Below are positions 1 through 5,072 of a DNA stretch of 5,098 bases, in pieces. The translations under genes and the position numbers were made by a program. The stretch lies in NCBI GenBank assembly GCA_017468215.1, contig JAFUJG010000262.1, positions 1 through 5,098 of the forward strand. The letters are read 5' to 3'. Position 1 is the stretch's first letter, and each line of letters opens with the position of its first letter. Source of the DNA: Clostridia bacterium. GTDB lineage: Bacteria > Bacillota > Clostridia > UMGS1883. Under the pieces are notes generated by a model. That model was not told where the DNA came from. It ran no database searches and saw only the letters and a list, made by a program, of their open reading frames with translations.

Positions 1-234
1 ACACTCAAGCACAAGTGCTTCCATTTCGCTGTCGCAGAGGATGTAATCAAAGTCCGCAATATTGCTTACCATTGCCTTAACCTTGGGCGTGTGATTTACG
101 GAGTTTGTAAAATACTGCCTTACTCTGTTTTTTAAAATTTTTGCCTTTCCGATATATATAATTTTGCCGTCCTTGTTTTTCATGATATATACGCCCGGAT
201 TGTTGGGCAGATTTTTAATTTTTTCTTCAAACAC
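1..234 (-). CDS. uvrC: UvrC, excinuclease ABC subunit C (N-terminal part, cut by window edge)
   Basis: UvrC is the nuclease subunit of the UvrABC nucleotide excision repair complex; its N-terminal GIY-YIG domain makes the incision 3' of the lesion. The 78 visible residues are a typical UvrC N-terminus: [11 protein letters not shown] (residues 9-19), the YIGKAK motif (27-32), the arginine-containing segment NRVRQYF (36-42) and EALVLEC (72-78). By comparison with characterised UvrC proteins, Tyr27, Lys30, Arg37 and Glu77 are the active-site residues, and all are present. The start chosen is GTG at 234, because AGGCGG at 248-243 lies 8 bases upstream; the in-frame GTG at 243 overlaps that site and would have only a 2-base spacer. 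The reading frame is open to base 1, and about 520 more residues (UvrBC-binding, RNase H-like and HhH domains) should lie outside. Divergent from the P1 peptidase gene, with which it shares a promoter region. Confidence 0.95.
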   Translation of the reverse strand, partial: MFEEKIKNLPNNPGVYIMKNKDGKIIYIGKAKILKNRVRQYFTNSVNHTPKVKAMVSNIADFDYILCDSEMEALVLEC

Positions 235-256
235 CTTTATCACCGCCTTTCTTGTA

Positions 257-285
257 ATTTTATCACATTCAAGTTGTTTTATCAA
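257..285 (-). promoter_or_regulatory. Predicted sigma-A promoter of uvrC
   Basis: Reading the minus strand, -35 TTGATA (285-280), a 17-base spacer and -10 TAAAAT (262-257), preceded by TGA, which gives an extended -10 (TGnTAAAAT). The predicted transcription start is near 250, leaving only about 16 untranslated bases before the GTG at 234, just enough for the AGGCGG ribosome binding site. Seen directly as a consensus match; activity is inferred. Confidence 0.75.
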
Positions 286-302
286 TGAAAATGTGGTAAA
301 AT
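274..302 (+). promoter_or_regulatory. Predicted sigma-A promoter of the P1 peptidase gene
   Basis: -35 TTGTTT (274-279), a 17-base spacer and -10 TAAAAT (297-302), with TGG immediately before the -10 (extended -10). The predicted start is near A309, giving a leader of about 14 bases that carries GGAGGTG (311-317). Its -35 abuts the -35 of the opposing uvrC promoter, so the two polymerase footprints overlap completely. Consensus match seen directly; activity is inferred. Confidence 0.75.
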
Positions 303-322
303 CAGCTTATGGAGGTGTTGAT

Positions 323-1291
323 ATGGACTTTTTAAAAGAAATAAGCATAAATTCTATCCCGGGAGTTAAAATAGGTCACGCTACAGACACAGAGCACGCC
401 ACAGGCTGTAGTGTTATCCTTTGTGATAACAAGGCAATCTGCGGGGTTGACATACGTGGCGGAGGCCCTGCCAGCCGTGAAACGGAGCTTCTTAACACCA
501 ACATGAGTAACGACGGCATAAACGCCCTTCTACTCGGCGGCGGCAGTGCCTATGGTCTGGATGCGGCAGGCGGTGTTATGAAATATTTAGAAGAAAAAGG
601 CCAGGGTGTGCAAGTGGGCGATGTTGTGGTGCCCATAGTTCCGGCGAGCTGTATATTTGACCTGTCATGTGGGTCTTCATCGGTACGACCGGATAGCAAT
701 ATGGGCTACCAGGCATGCCTTAATGCCGAAAAAAACCTTGAGCAAATGGGCAACGTTGGTGCAGGCTGCGGTGCAACCGTGGGCAAGTTTATGGGACCTG
801 AGCGCAGCATGAAGGCAGGCTTGGGCACATATGCTGTTGAAATCAATGGCGTAAAGATAGGTGCCATAGTTGTTGTAAACGCCATAGGCGATGTGTATGA
901 AATTGACAGTACAAAGGAATTGGCAGGTCTTCTCTCGTTTGATAAAACACATATGGTTTCAAGCGAGGAGGAAATTTTTAAAATGATGCAGCTTGCAGCC
1001 GCATCAAGTCAGAACACCACTATAGGTGCAGTTATAACAAACGTTAAGATGGATAAATCCCAAGCAAATAAGCTCTCAAGGATAGCATCCAACGGCATTG
1101 TAAGAACAATACGCCCTGTGAACACATCTATGGACGGTGACAGCATGTATGCTCTCTCGGTAGGCGATGTTGAATTTAATCAGGATATTTTAGGCTCAAT
1201 TGCCTCCTATGTGGTGGCAAAGGCAATCAATAATGCTGTACTTAGTGCGGATGAGGCTTACGGCTTAAAGAGTGCAAAAAGCTTTATGTAA
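323..1291 (+). CDS. P1 family (S58, DmpA/NylC-like) self-processing peptidase/amidohydrolase
   Basis: A 322-residue protein of the DmpA/P1 family: cytoplasmic N-terminal-nucleophile hydrolases that cut their own chain into alpha and beta subunits and then act as aminopeptidases, beta-aminopeptidases or amide-oligomer hydrolases. Motifs in order: PGVKIGHATD (13-22), RGGGPASRET (45-54), the glycine-rich LLGGGSAYGLDAAGGV (70-85), GAGCGATVGK (146-155), VVNAIGD (184-190), QNTTIGAV (230-237) and the acidic DGD (271-273). By analogy with NylC, where cleavage is between Asn and Thr, the predicted cut is Asn231/Thr232, with Thr232 as nucleophile and Lys155, Asn186, Asp271 and Asp273 as its partners; the Thr-to-DGD spacing of 39 equals that of NylC. 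There is no signal peptide. The start at 323 is set by GGAGG at 311-315 with a 7-base spacer; the reading frame is open further upstream to 164, but that part overlaps uvrC and the promoters. The natural substrate is unknown. Monocistronic, ended by the hairpin at 1309. Confidence 0.92.
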   Translation: MDFLKEISINSIPGVKIGHATDTEHATGCSVILCDNKAICGVDIRGGGPASRETELLNTNMSNDGINALLLGGGSAYGLDAAGGVMKYLEEKGQGVQVGDVVVPIVPASCIFDLSCGSSSVRPDSNMGYQACLNAEKNLEQMGNVGAGCGATVGKFMGPERSMKAGLGTYAVEINGVKIGAIVVVNAIGDVYEIDSTKELAGLLSFDKTHMVSSEEEIFKMMQLAAASSQNTTIGAVITNVKMDKSQANKLSRIASNGIVRTIRPVNTSMDGDSMYALSVGDVEFNQDILGSIASYVVAKAINNAVLSADEAYGLKSAKSFM

Positions 1292-1308
1292 ATGGATTTT
1301 TATAATAC

Positions 1309-1347
1309 AAAACTACCCGAAAAAGATTTTCGGGTAGTTTTTCTTTT
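1309..1347. terminator. Strong intrinsic terminator between convergent genes, probably bidirectional
   Basis: A perfect 15-bp stem (1309-1323 with 1327-1341, core ACTACCCG/CGGGTAGT) closed by the 3-base loop AGA and followed on the plus strand by TTTTTCTTTT, 17 bases after the stop codon of the P1 peptidase. On the minus strand the same stem ends in TTTT and then GTATTAT, a weaker U-tract, so it can also stop transcripts coming from the GH2 gene. Confidence 0.92.
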
Positions 1348-1369
1348 GTCGATAGGGATTTATATCGAT

Positions 1370-1395
1370 GCATTATGTTCTTAAGGACATAATGC
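1370..1395. other. Hairpin directly after the GH2 stop codon
   Basis: An 11-bp inverted repeat, GCATTATGTTC (1370-1380) and GGACATAATGC (1385-1395), with one G-T wobble and the loop TTAA. It begins 2 bases beyond the GH2 stop codon (1400-1398) on the minus strand. No T-run follows, so it is not a standard terminator. It may protect the 3' end of the message or work together with the terminator at 1309-1341. A smaller 6-bp hairpin, TCGATA/TATCGA (1349-1354 and 1363-1368), sits between the two. Confidence 0.6.
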
Positions 1396-1397
1396 CG

Positions 1398-3800
1398 TTA
1401 TTCAGCAATAATTGTAATTGTGCTTGATACCAAGCCGTTTGCTTTAGCTGTAAGCTTAATCTCGCCTGCATTCTTATCAGACTGGATAATAACCATACAA
1501 GCACCGTTAAAGGCTCTGCGCTTGTTCTGCTTGTCGGGGTTGTATGCATCCAATGTAATGGGTCTGCCACGGAAGTCCTTCAAGGGGGTAGCCTTGTCGG
1601 GTTCTAAGCTCGAGGGGTCACCGTTGCCTACACCTATAATGTTGGCTGCGCCTTCAACACGGAATCTTACTTCGTTATCTGCAAAGGATACCACATCGCC
1701 CTTTTCGTCATAAATCTTAGCGTAAACAACAATTGCGTCACAGCCGTCTGCCTTCATTTGGGTTCTGTCGGGCTCAAGAACTACCTTGTAAGCATTGCCG
1801 CTTGTTCTTCTTACACATTCGCAAACAGCTACGCCGCCATTTTTACCGATAGCCTTAATCTCGCCTGCCTCGTACTTAACATTAAAGTCAACATGGGCGT
1901 ACTTTACCATTTCCTTTTCGCCCAAAGATTTGCCGTTTAAGATAAGCTCAACTGTTTCACAGTTTGTAACGCATCTTACGCAAACCTCCTCGCCTTCTTC
2001 CTTAAGGTCCCAATGAGGCATAAAGTGAATACTGGGCTCATCCTTCCACATAGCCTTGTAGTAAAAGTAACCGTCCTTGGGAAGACCGCAGGTATCCATA
2101 ATACCGAAGTGGGAGTTAATGCAGGGCCATGCATAGGGGGTGGGCTCGCCACGGTAGTCAAAGCCTGTCCATACAAAGATACCTGTAAGGCGGGGATTGT
2201 TCTTGTAGTCAATCCAGCTGCGTTCATGTGTACAGCACCAGGAGGCAAGGTTTGTCTCGTAAGAAGTGCAATAGCCCTTTTCAACATCTGCTTCGTAAAT
2301 GCCACGTGTTGTTGTACTTGAGGTGGACTCTGTGCAGATGGTCATTCTGTCGGGATAGTTTTCCAAATCCTTAAGATACTGGTCATTTCTCTGGCCGTAG
2401 TTATAGCCTAAAATGTCCATACATTCCCAATAGTTGTTTTCGTTATAGCCGTGGTTCATTGCAACTGTTGTAGGACGAGTGGGGTCAATCTTATGGGTGA
2501 TTTCACGAAGCCTCTGCTCTATTCTCTTGCCGATGATTGTACCAAGGATTACTTCTTCGTTATCTAAGCACCACATAAATACACAAGGATGGTTTCTGTC
2601 ACGGTAAAGAAGGCTCTTTAAGTCTTCAACGCCACGGTCTGTACAGTCCAGCTTTCTGTTTTCGTCCATTACAAGCATACCAAGGCGGTCACAGGCATCC
2701 AGAAGCTCAGGTGTAGGCGGATGATGTGAGCAGCGGTAGGCGTTGGAGCCCATTTCCTTAAGCTTTTTAATCTTGAACTCGTTTATGGAGTCGGGCAATG
2801 CAACACCGATGCCTGCAAAGTCCTGATGATTACATGTACCCTTGATTTCAACGTGCTTGCCGTTGAGGAAAAAGCCTTCCTTGGTAAATTCCAATGTTCT
2901 GATACCAAAGGTTGTTGTGTAAGTATCGATAACATTTCCGTCCTGGAGAATGATTGTTTCAACGCTGTAGAGTGTGGGGTCTTCGATGCTCCAGAGCTGG
3001 GGATTTTTAACGGAAAGCGACTGCTCGATTACCTTTTCGTCAAGCATGCCGATTTCAAATTCAACCGCTTCCTGTGCACATTCAACACCGTTTTTGTCGT
3101 AAATTGTGGTTTCAAGTACAGCCTTTTCACCGTTTGCGTACTTGTTTACAACCTCTGTATTTATTCTGACGATAGCTTCGCTGTCGCATACGGCAGGTGT
3201 TGTAACGTATGTACCCCACTTCTTTACATGGAGCTTGTCTGTTACGGTAAGATATGTGTGACGGTAGATGCCTGCACCTTCGTACCACCAGCCCTCGTAC
3301 TTGTCGGCTTCAACCTTTACAAAAATGCAGTTTGTGCCTTCCTCGCCGTACTTAAGATATTCCGAAATATCGTAGGAGAAGGAGGAATAACCTGAGAAAT
3401 GACTGCCTATAAGATGGCCGTTCACCCAAACTGTGCTGTTGCGGGAAACACCGTCAAATTCAATAGAAACAACCTTGCCTTTGTATTCCTCGGGAAGGTC
3501 GAATTCCTTTCTGTAGCAGCCTATACCCTGCTTAAGGTAGCCCTGGGCATCCCATTCCTTTTTGGAAAAATTGCCCTCTACAACCCAATCGTGAGGCAGA
3601 TTAACAACCTTCATCAGGTCTTTGTCGAGCTTTATGTCAACTTCCTTGTCGTTGTAGGCAATTGCAAGCCATTCACCGTTCTGCCTTTTGTCGCAAACGG
3701 TAACGCCGCCTGTACAGCCTGCCTTGATGGCATACTGAACATCAATATCACCTGCATAGAAGGTCCATTGTTCGTCAAAACACATTCTTTCTCTGTTCAT
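1398..3800 (-). CDS. Glycoside hydrolase family 2, beta-galactosidase type (cytoplasmic)
   Basis: An 800-residue retaining exo-glycosidase with GH2 domains in order: sugar-binding jelly roll (about 10-190, with NLPHDW at 67-72 and VWVNG at 124-128), Ig-like sandwich (about 195-300), catalytic TIM barrel (about 305-595), a DUF4982-like sandwich (about 600-660, with ELILNGKSLG) and a Glyco_hydro2_C5-like tail (about 672-795, with GVGNGDPSS). The predicted acid/base is Glu415 in WCLDNEE and the nucleophile is Glu491 in CTESTSS; their spacing of 76 equals that of E. coli LacZ (461/537). WTGFDYRGEPTPY (544-556) is typical of this subgroup. There is no signal peptide, and about 27 cysteines suggest a cytoplasmic enzyme. 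The start is supported by AAGGAG (3813-3808), 7 bases upstream. Beta-galactosidase is likeliest, but beta-glucuronidase or another beta-glycosidase specificity cannot be excluded. The gene follows ptsH after a terminator, with 65 bases between the genes, and no transporter or regulator adjoins it. In the acid/base motif, Cys411 and Asp413 replace the usual Ser and Gly. Confidence 0.95.
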   Translation of the reverse strand: MNRERMCFDEQWTFYAGDIDVQYAIKAGCTGGVTVCDKRQNGEWLAIAYNDKEVDIKLDKDLMKVVNLPHDWVVEGNFSKKEWDAQGYLKQGIGCYRKEFDLPEEYKGKVVSIEFDGVSRNSTVWVNGHLIGSHFSGYSSFSYDISEYLKYGEEGTNCIFVKVEADKYEGWWYEGAGIYRHTYLTVTDKLHVKKWGTYVTTPAVCDSEAIVRINTEVVNKYANGEKAVLETTIYDKNGVECAQEAVEFEIGMLDEKVIEQSLSVKNPQLWSIEDPTLYSVETIILQDGNVIDTYTTTFGIRTLEFTKEGFFLNGKHVEIKGTCNHQDFAGIGVALPDSINEFKIKKLKEMGSNAYRCSHHPPTPELLDACDRLGMLVMDENRKLDCTDRGVEDLKSLLYRDRNHPCVFMWCLDNEEVILGTIIGKRIEQRLREITHKIDPTRPTTVAMNHGYNENNYWECMDILGYNYGQRNDQYLKDLENYPDRMTICTESTSSTTTRGIYEADVEKGYCTSYETNLASWCCTHERSWIDYKNNPRLTGIFVWTGFDYRGEPTPYAWPCINSHFGIMDTCGLPKDGYFYYKAMWKDEPSIHFMPHWDLKEEGEEVCVRCVTNCETVELILNGKSLGEKEMVKYAHVDFNVKYEAGEIKAIGKNGGVAVCECVRRTSGNAYKVVLEPDRTQMKADGCDAIVVYAKIYDEKGDVVSFADNEVRFRVEGAANIIGVGNGDPSSLEPDKATPLKDFRGRPITLDAYNPDKQNKRRAFNGACMVIIQSDKNAGEIKLTAKANGLVSSTITIIAE

Positions 3801-3829
3801 AATGCTTCTCCTTTTTAGTATAAATAGTT

Positions 3830-3858
3830 AAAAAGGCAGTTTTGTTATCAAAACTGCC
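3830..3858 (-). terminator. Intrinsic terminator of ptsH, immediately upstream of GH2
   Basis: On the minus strand, GGCAGTTTTG (3858-3849), loop ATAA and CAAAACTGCC (3844-3835) form a perfect 10-bp stem followed by TTTTT (3834-3830). It starts 7 bases after the ptsH stop codon. Only 29 bases remain between the T-run and the GH2 start codon, including the GH2 ribosome binding site, so this hairpin may also control read-through into GH2. Confidence 0.9.
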
Positions 3859-3865
3859 CTGTTTA

Positions 3866-4129
3866 TTATTCTTCAAAATTAGATTCAATAAGTGCTTCCA
3901 AAGCATCTACAGCCTGCTGTTCGTCCTCGCCCTCTGCACTGATTGTTATCTCCATACCTCTTGCAACACCTAATGAGAGAACACCCAGTAAACTCTTTGC
4001 ATTCACCTTTTTATTTTCTTTTTCAACCCAGATGCTCGATTTAAACTCGTTTGCCTTCTGAATAAAAAATGTAACCGGGCGAGCGTGAAGACCAACCTGG
4101 TTCTGTACAACTATCTGCTTTACTACCAT
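3866..4129 (-). CDS. ptsH: HPr, phosphocarrier protein of the phosphotransferase system
   Basis: HPr carries phosphate from Enzyme I to the sugar-specific EIIA proteins and, in Firmicutes, also serves as corepressor partner of CcpA. The 87-residue product has the family length. The active-site segment GLHARPV (13-19) places the phosphorylated histidine at His15, and NAKSLLGVLSLG (43-54) places the HPr kinase/phosphorylase target at Ser46, both at canonical positions. His15 rules out Crh, which has Gln there. The tail ALEALIESNFEE is the usual acidic last helix. The start is ATG at 4129 with TTAGGAG (4144-4138), 8 bases upstream. It has its own promoter at 4174-4202 and its own terminator at 3830-3858, so it is most likely a single-gene unit. 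No Enzyme I or EII gene adjoins it, as is common for the HPr genes of clostridia. yunB lies upstream on the same strand, 121 bases away. Confidence 0.96.
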   Translation of the reverse strand: MVVKQIVVQNQVGLHARPVTFFIQKANEFKSSIWVEKENKKVNAKSLLGVLSLGVARGMEITISAEGEDEQQAVDALEALIESNFEE

Positions 4130-4173
4130 AGTTTTTTCTCCTAACAGTCTGATTTATCGTTTTTATTATAAAT

Positions 4174-4202
4174 ATTTTAATACTTTTATACCCTTGTGTC
4201 AA
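4174..4202 (-). promoter_or_regulatory. Predicted strong sigma-A promoter of ptsH
   Basis: On the minus strand, a perfect -35 TTGACA (4202-4197), a 17-base spacer and -10 TAAAAT (4179-4174, five of six consensus bases). The transcription start should be near 4167, giving a leader of about 38 bases. A second -10-like TATAAT (4170-4165) lies downstream but has no matching -35. With the ptsH terminator this defines a transcript of about 340 bases. Confidence 0.88.
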
Positions 4203-4250
4203 GAATTATTTGTGCTTCTGTAGTTGATAAAGAAAAAATTTTTACCGTTT

Positions 4251-4922
4251 CTATTCTATGTCGAGAACGGTGTCCTGAACTGTGCCCTCCATGCCTTCCA
4301 CGTTTGTGTAGCTGTCGGGAACTTCGCCCACAATAAGGTGCTGAGATATGGGCACAATGTTTGTAACCGTCATGCTGTCTTTTATGCCGGGGATGTAAAT
4401 TCCCACCTTTGTATCTACCCTGAGATTTATTGTGTATAAGGTTTGATTTATACCCTCTGACACAAATTTGTCCTCGGCTGTTACATTTGTGTTTGCCAGT
4501 ATGAGGAACTTTACTGGAACCGATGGACCTAATCCCGAGAAAAACGGATTTGACAAAAAATTCCCCAGGGGGATTTTCGCTTCGATTTCTTCAAGCTCAA
4601 TGATTTTGTCCTTAAGCATCAGCACAATATCGGTCATGAAAAGGTTTACCTTGTGACTGTCCATCCCCACAGAGGCAACAGTGCCCTCGGGGGTGTATAC
4701 AATTCGGGTGAAATCAAAGTCGATATTTTTGAGTTCCTTGTTTATTATTTCATTAAGGTTATTTGCCACAACGTTTTCGCCATAGCCCTTTGCAACCGAA
4801 ACTATAATAGGGCGTATTTTCATGCCTGCCCACAGTGTGAGCAGTATCAGTGCAAGGAGCACAAAAGCAAGCCTTTTACACCTGTCGCCTTTTTTTCTTA
4901 CGCTCACAATGCCTAACCGCAT
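4251..4922 (-). CDS. yunB: YunB-family sporulation protein
   Basis: A 223-residue protein recognisable as YunB, a membrane protein of endospore formers that is expressed in the mother cell under sigma-E in Bacillus subtilis and whose biochemical role is not established. A basic N-terminus (RKKGDRCKR, 9-17) precedes one transmembrane helix (about 18-34); the rest should be outside the cytoplasm. Family hallmarks are AKIPLGN (115-121), GLGPSVPVKF (130-139), the SEGINQTLYTINLRV stretch (155-169) and the C-terminal PISQHLIVGEVPDSY (191-205). The start is ATG at 4922, because GAGG (4933-4930) lies 7 bases upstream; an in-frame TTG at 4952 has no ribosome binding site and sits beside the terminator hairpin. 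The gene ends with TAG at 4253-4251, and no clear terminator follows, so some read-through into ptsH is possible. It implies that the host forms spores or descends from a spore former. Confidence 0.9.
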   Translation of the reverse strand: MRLGIVSVRKKGDRCKRLAFVLLALILLTLWAGMKIRPIIVSVAKGYGENVVANNLNEIINKELKNIDFDFTRIVYTPEGTVASVGMDSHKVNLFMTDIVLMLKDKIIELEEIEAKIPLGNFLSNPFFSGLGPSVPVKFLILANTNVTAEDKFVSEGINQTLYTINLRVDTKVGIYIPGIKDSMTVTNIVPISQHLIVGEVPDSYTNVEGMEGTVQDTVLDIE

Positions 4923-4954
4923 AGCACCACCTCTGTACAATATATGATACAATT

Positions 4955-4986
4955 AAAAGGCTGTTGCATGTGCAACAGCCTTTTTT
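4955..4986. terminator. Bidirectional-type terminator hairpin upstream of yunB
   Basis: A 13-bp perfect stem (4955-4967 with 4972-4984, core GGCTGTTGC/GCAACAGCC) with loop ATGT, flanked by AAAA on one side and TTTTTT (4981-4986) on the other. On the minus strand the stem ends in TTTT and then AATTG, suitable for ending the transcript of the gene to the right. On the plus strand it has a better T-run, but no plus-strand gene precedes it. It ends 32 bases before the yunB start codon. Confidence 0.85.
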
Positions 4987-5037
4987 GCTTTTCACGTTTT
5001 GCTTGCAAAATTATATCTTGCCCCCAGGGTATATCAC
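4987..5037. other. Short non-coding spacer between partial gene and terminator
   Basis: This AT-rich spacer forms the 3' untranslated stretch of the right-hand gene. It contains a small perfect palindrome TTTTGC-TT-GCAAAA (4997-5010) and a C-run, CCCCC (5021-5025). I see no coding region, promoter match or known RNA motif in it. Confidence 0.4.
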
Positions 5038-5072
5038 ATCAAAGAGACAAAATTTTATTTTGCTCCTTTGAT
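5038..5072. repeat. Long AT-rich imperfect palindrome over the end of the right-hand gene
   Basis: The two 16-base arms 5038-5053 (ATCAAAGAGACAAAAT) and 5057-5072 (ATTTTGCTCCTTTGAT) flank a 3-base centre. As minus-strand RNA they pair over 16 positions with two G-U wobbles and one A-C mismatch. The right arm holds the last codons and the stop (5057-5055 touches the centre) of the partial gene. No U-run follows, so it is not a classic terminator. It may stabilise the 3' end or be chance in AT-rich sequence. Confidence 0.5.

Larger units (their letters stand above)
257..302. repeat. Imperfect inverted repeat spanning both divergent promoters
   Basis: The arms ATTTTATCACATT (257-269) and AATGTGGTAAAAT (290-302) are complementary at 12 of 13 positions and are separated by 20 bases. 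The dyad centre lies between 279 and 280, exactly where the two -35 hexamers meet. Each arm covers one extended -10 element, so part of the symmetry is simply two like promoters facing apart; the shared CACATT/AATGTG bases upstream of the -10s are not required by the promoter consensus and could be an operator. An 8-base direct repeat TTTTATCA (258-265 and 277-284) also lies within it. Confidence 0.6.

Noticed and set aside
164..322. Upstream in-frame extension of the P1 peptidase (53 extra residues from an ATG at 164)
   Set aside because: It overlaps uvrC and both promoters, has no ribosome binding site and shows no family similarity; the strong GGAGG before 323 and the family's usual N-terminus set the real start.
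1959..1982. Cys607-x2-Cys610-x3-Cys614 in the GH2 C-terminal sandwich as a metal site
   Set aside because: The cysteines lie on a beta strand before ELILNGKSLG, where related enzymes carry similar residues without known metal binding; no further ligands cluster nearby, and the protein is cysteine-rich throughout.
1976..2321. Open frames on both strands in the GH2 C-terminal half
   Set aside because: They lie in other frames of the GH2 coding sequence, and the GH2 frame itself is continuous with all motifs intact.
2826..3818. Two adjacent long open frames on the plus strand opposite GH2 (2826-3395 and 3399-3818)
   Set aside because: They are antisense shadows of the well-supported GH2 gene, rich in cysteine and phenylalanine, with no ribosome binding sites and no recognisable motif.
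4230..4250. Terminator after yunB
   Set aside because: Only an AAAAATTTTTT tract with no GC-containing stem is present, which is too weak to call.
4923..4952. Longer yunB start at TTG 4952
   Set aside because: No ribosome binding site precedes it, it is a rare start codon, and the first ten residues are encoded by the ribosome binding site region of the ATG at 4922.
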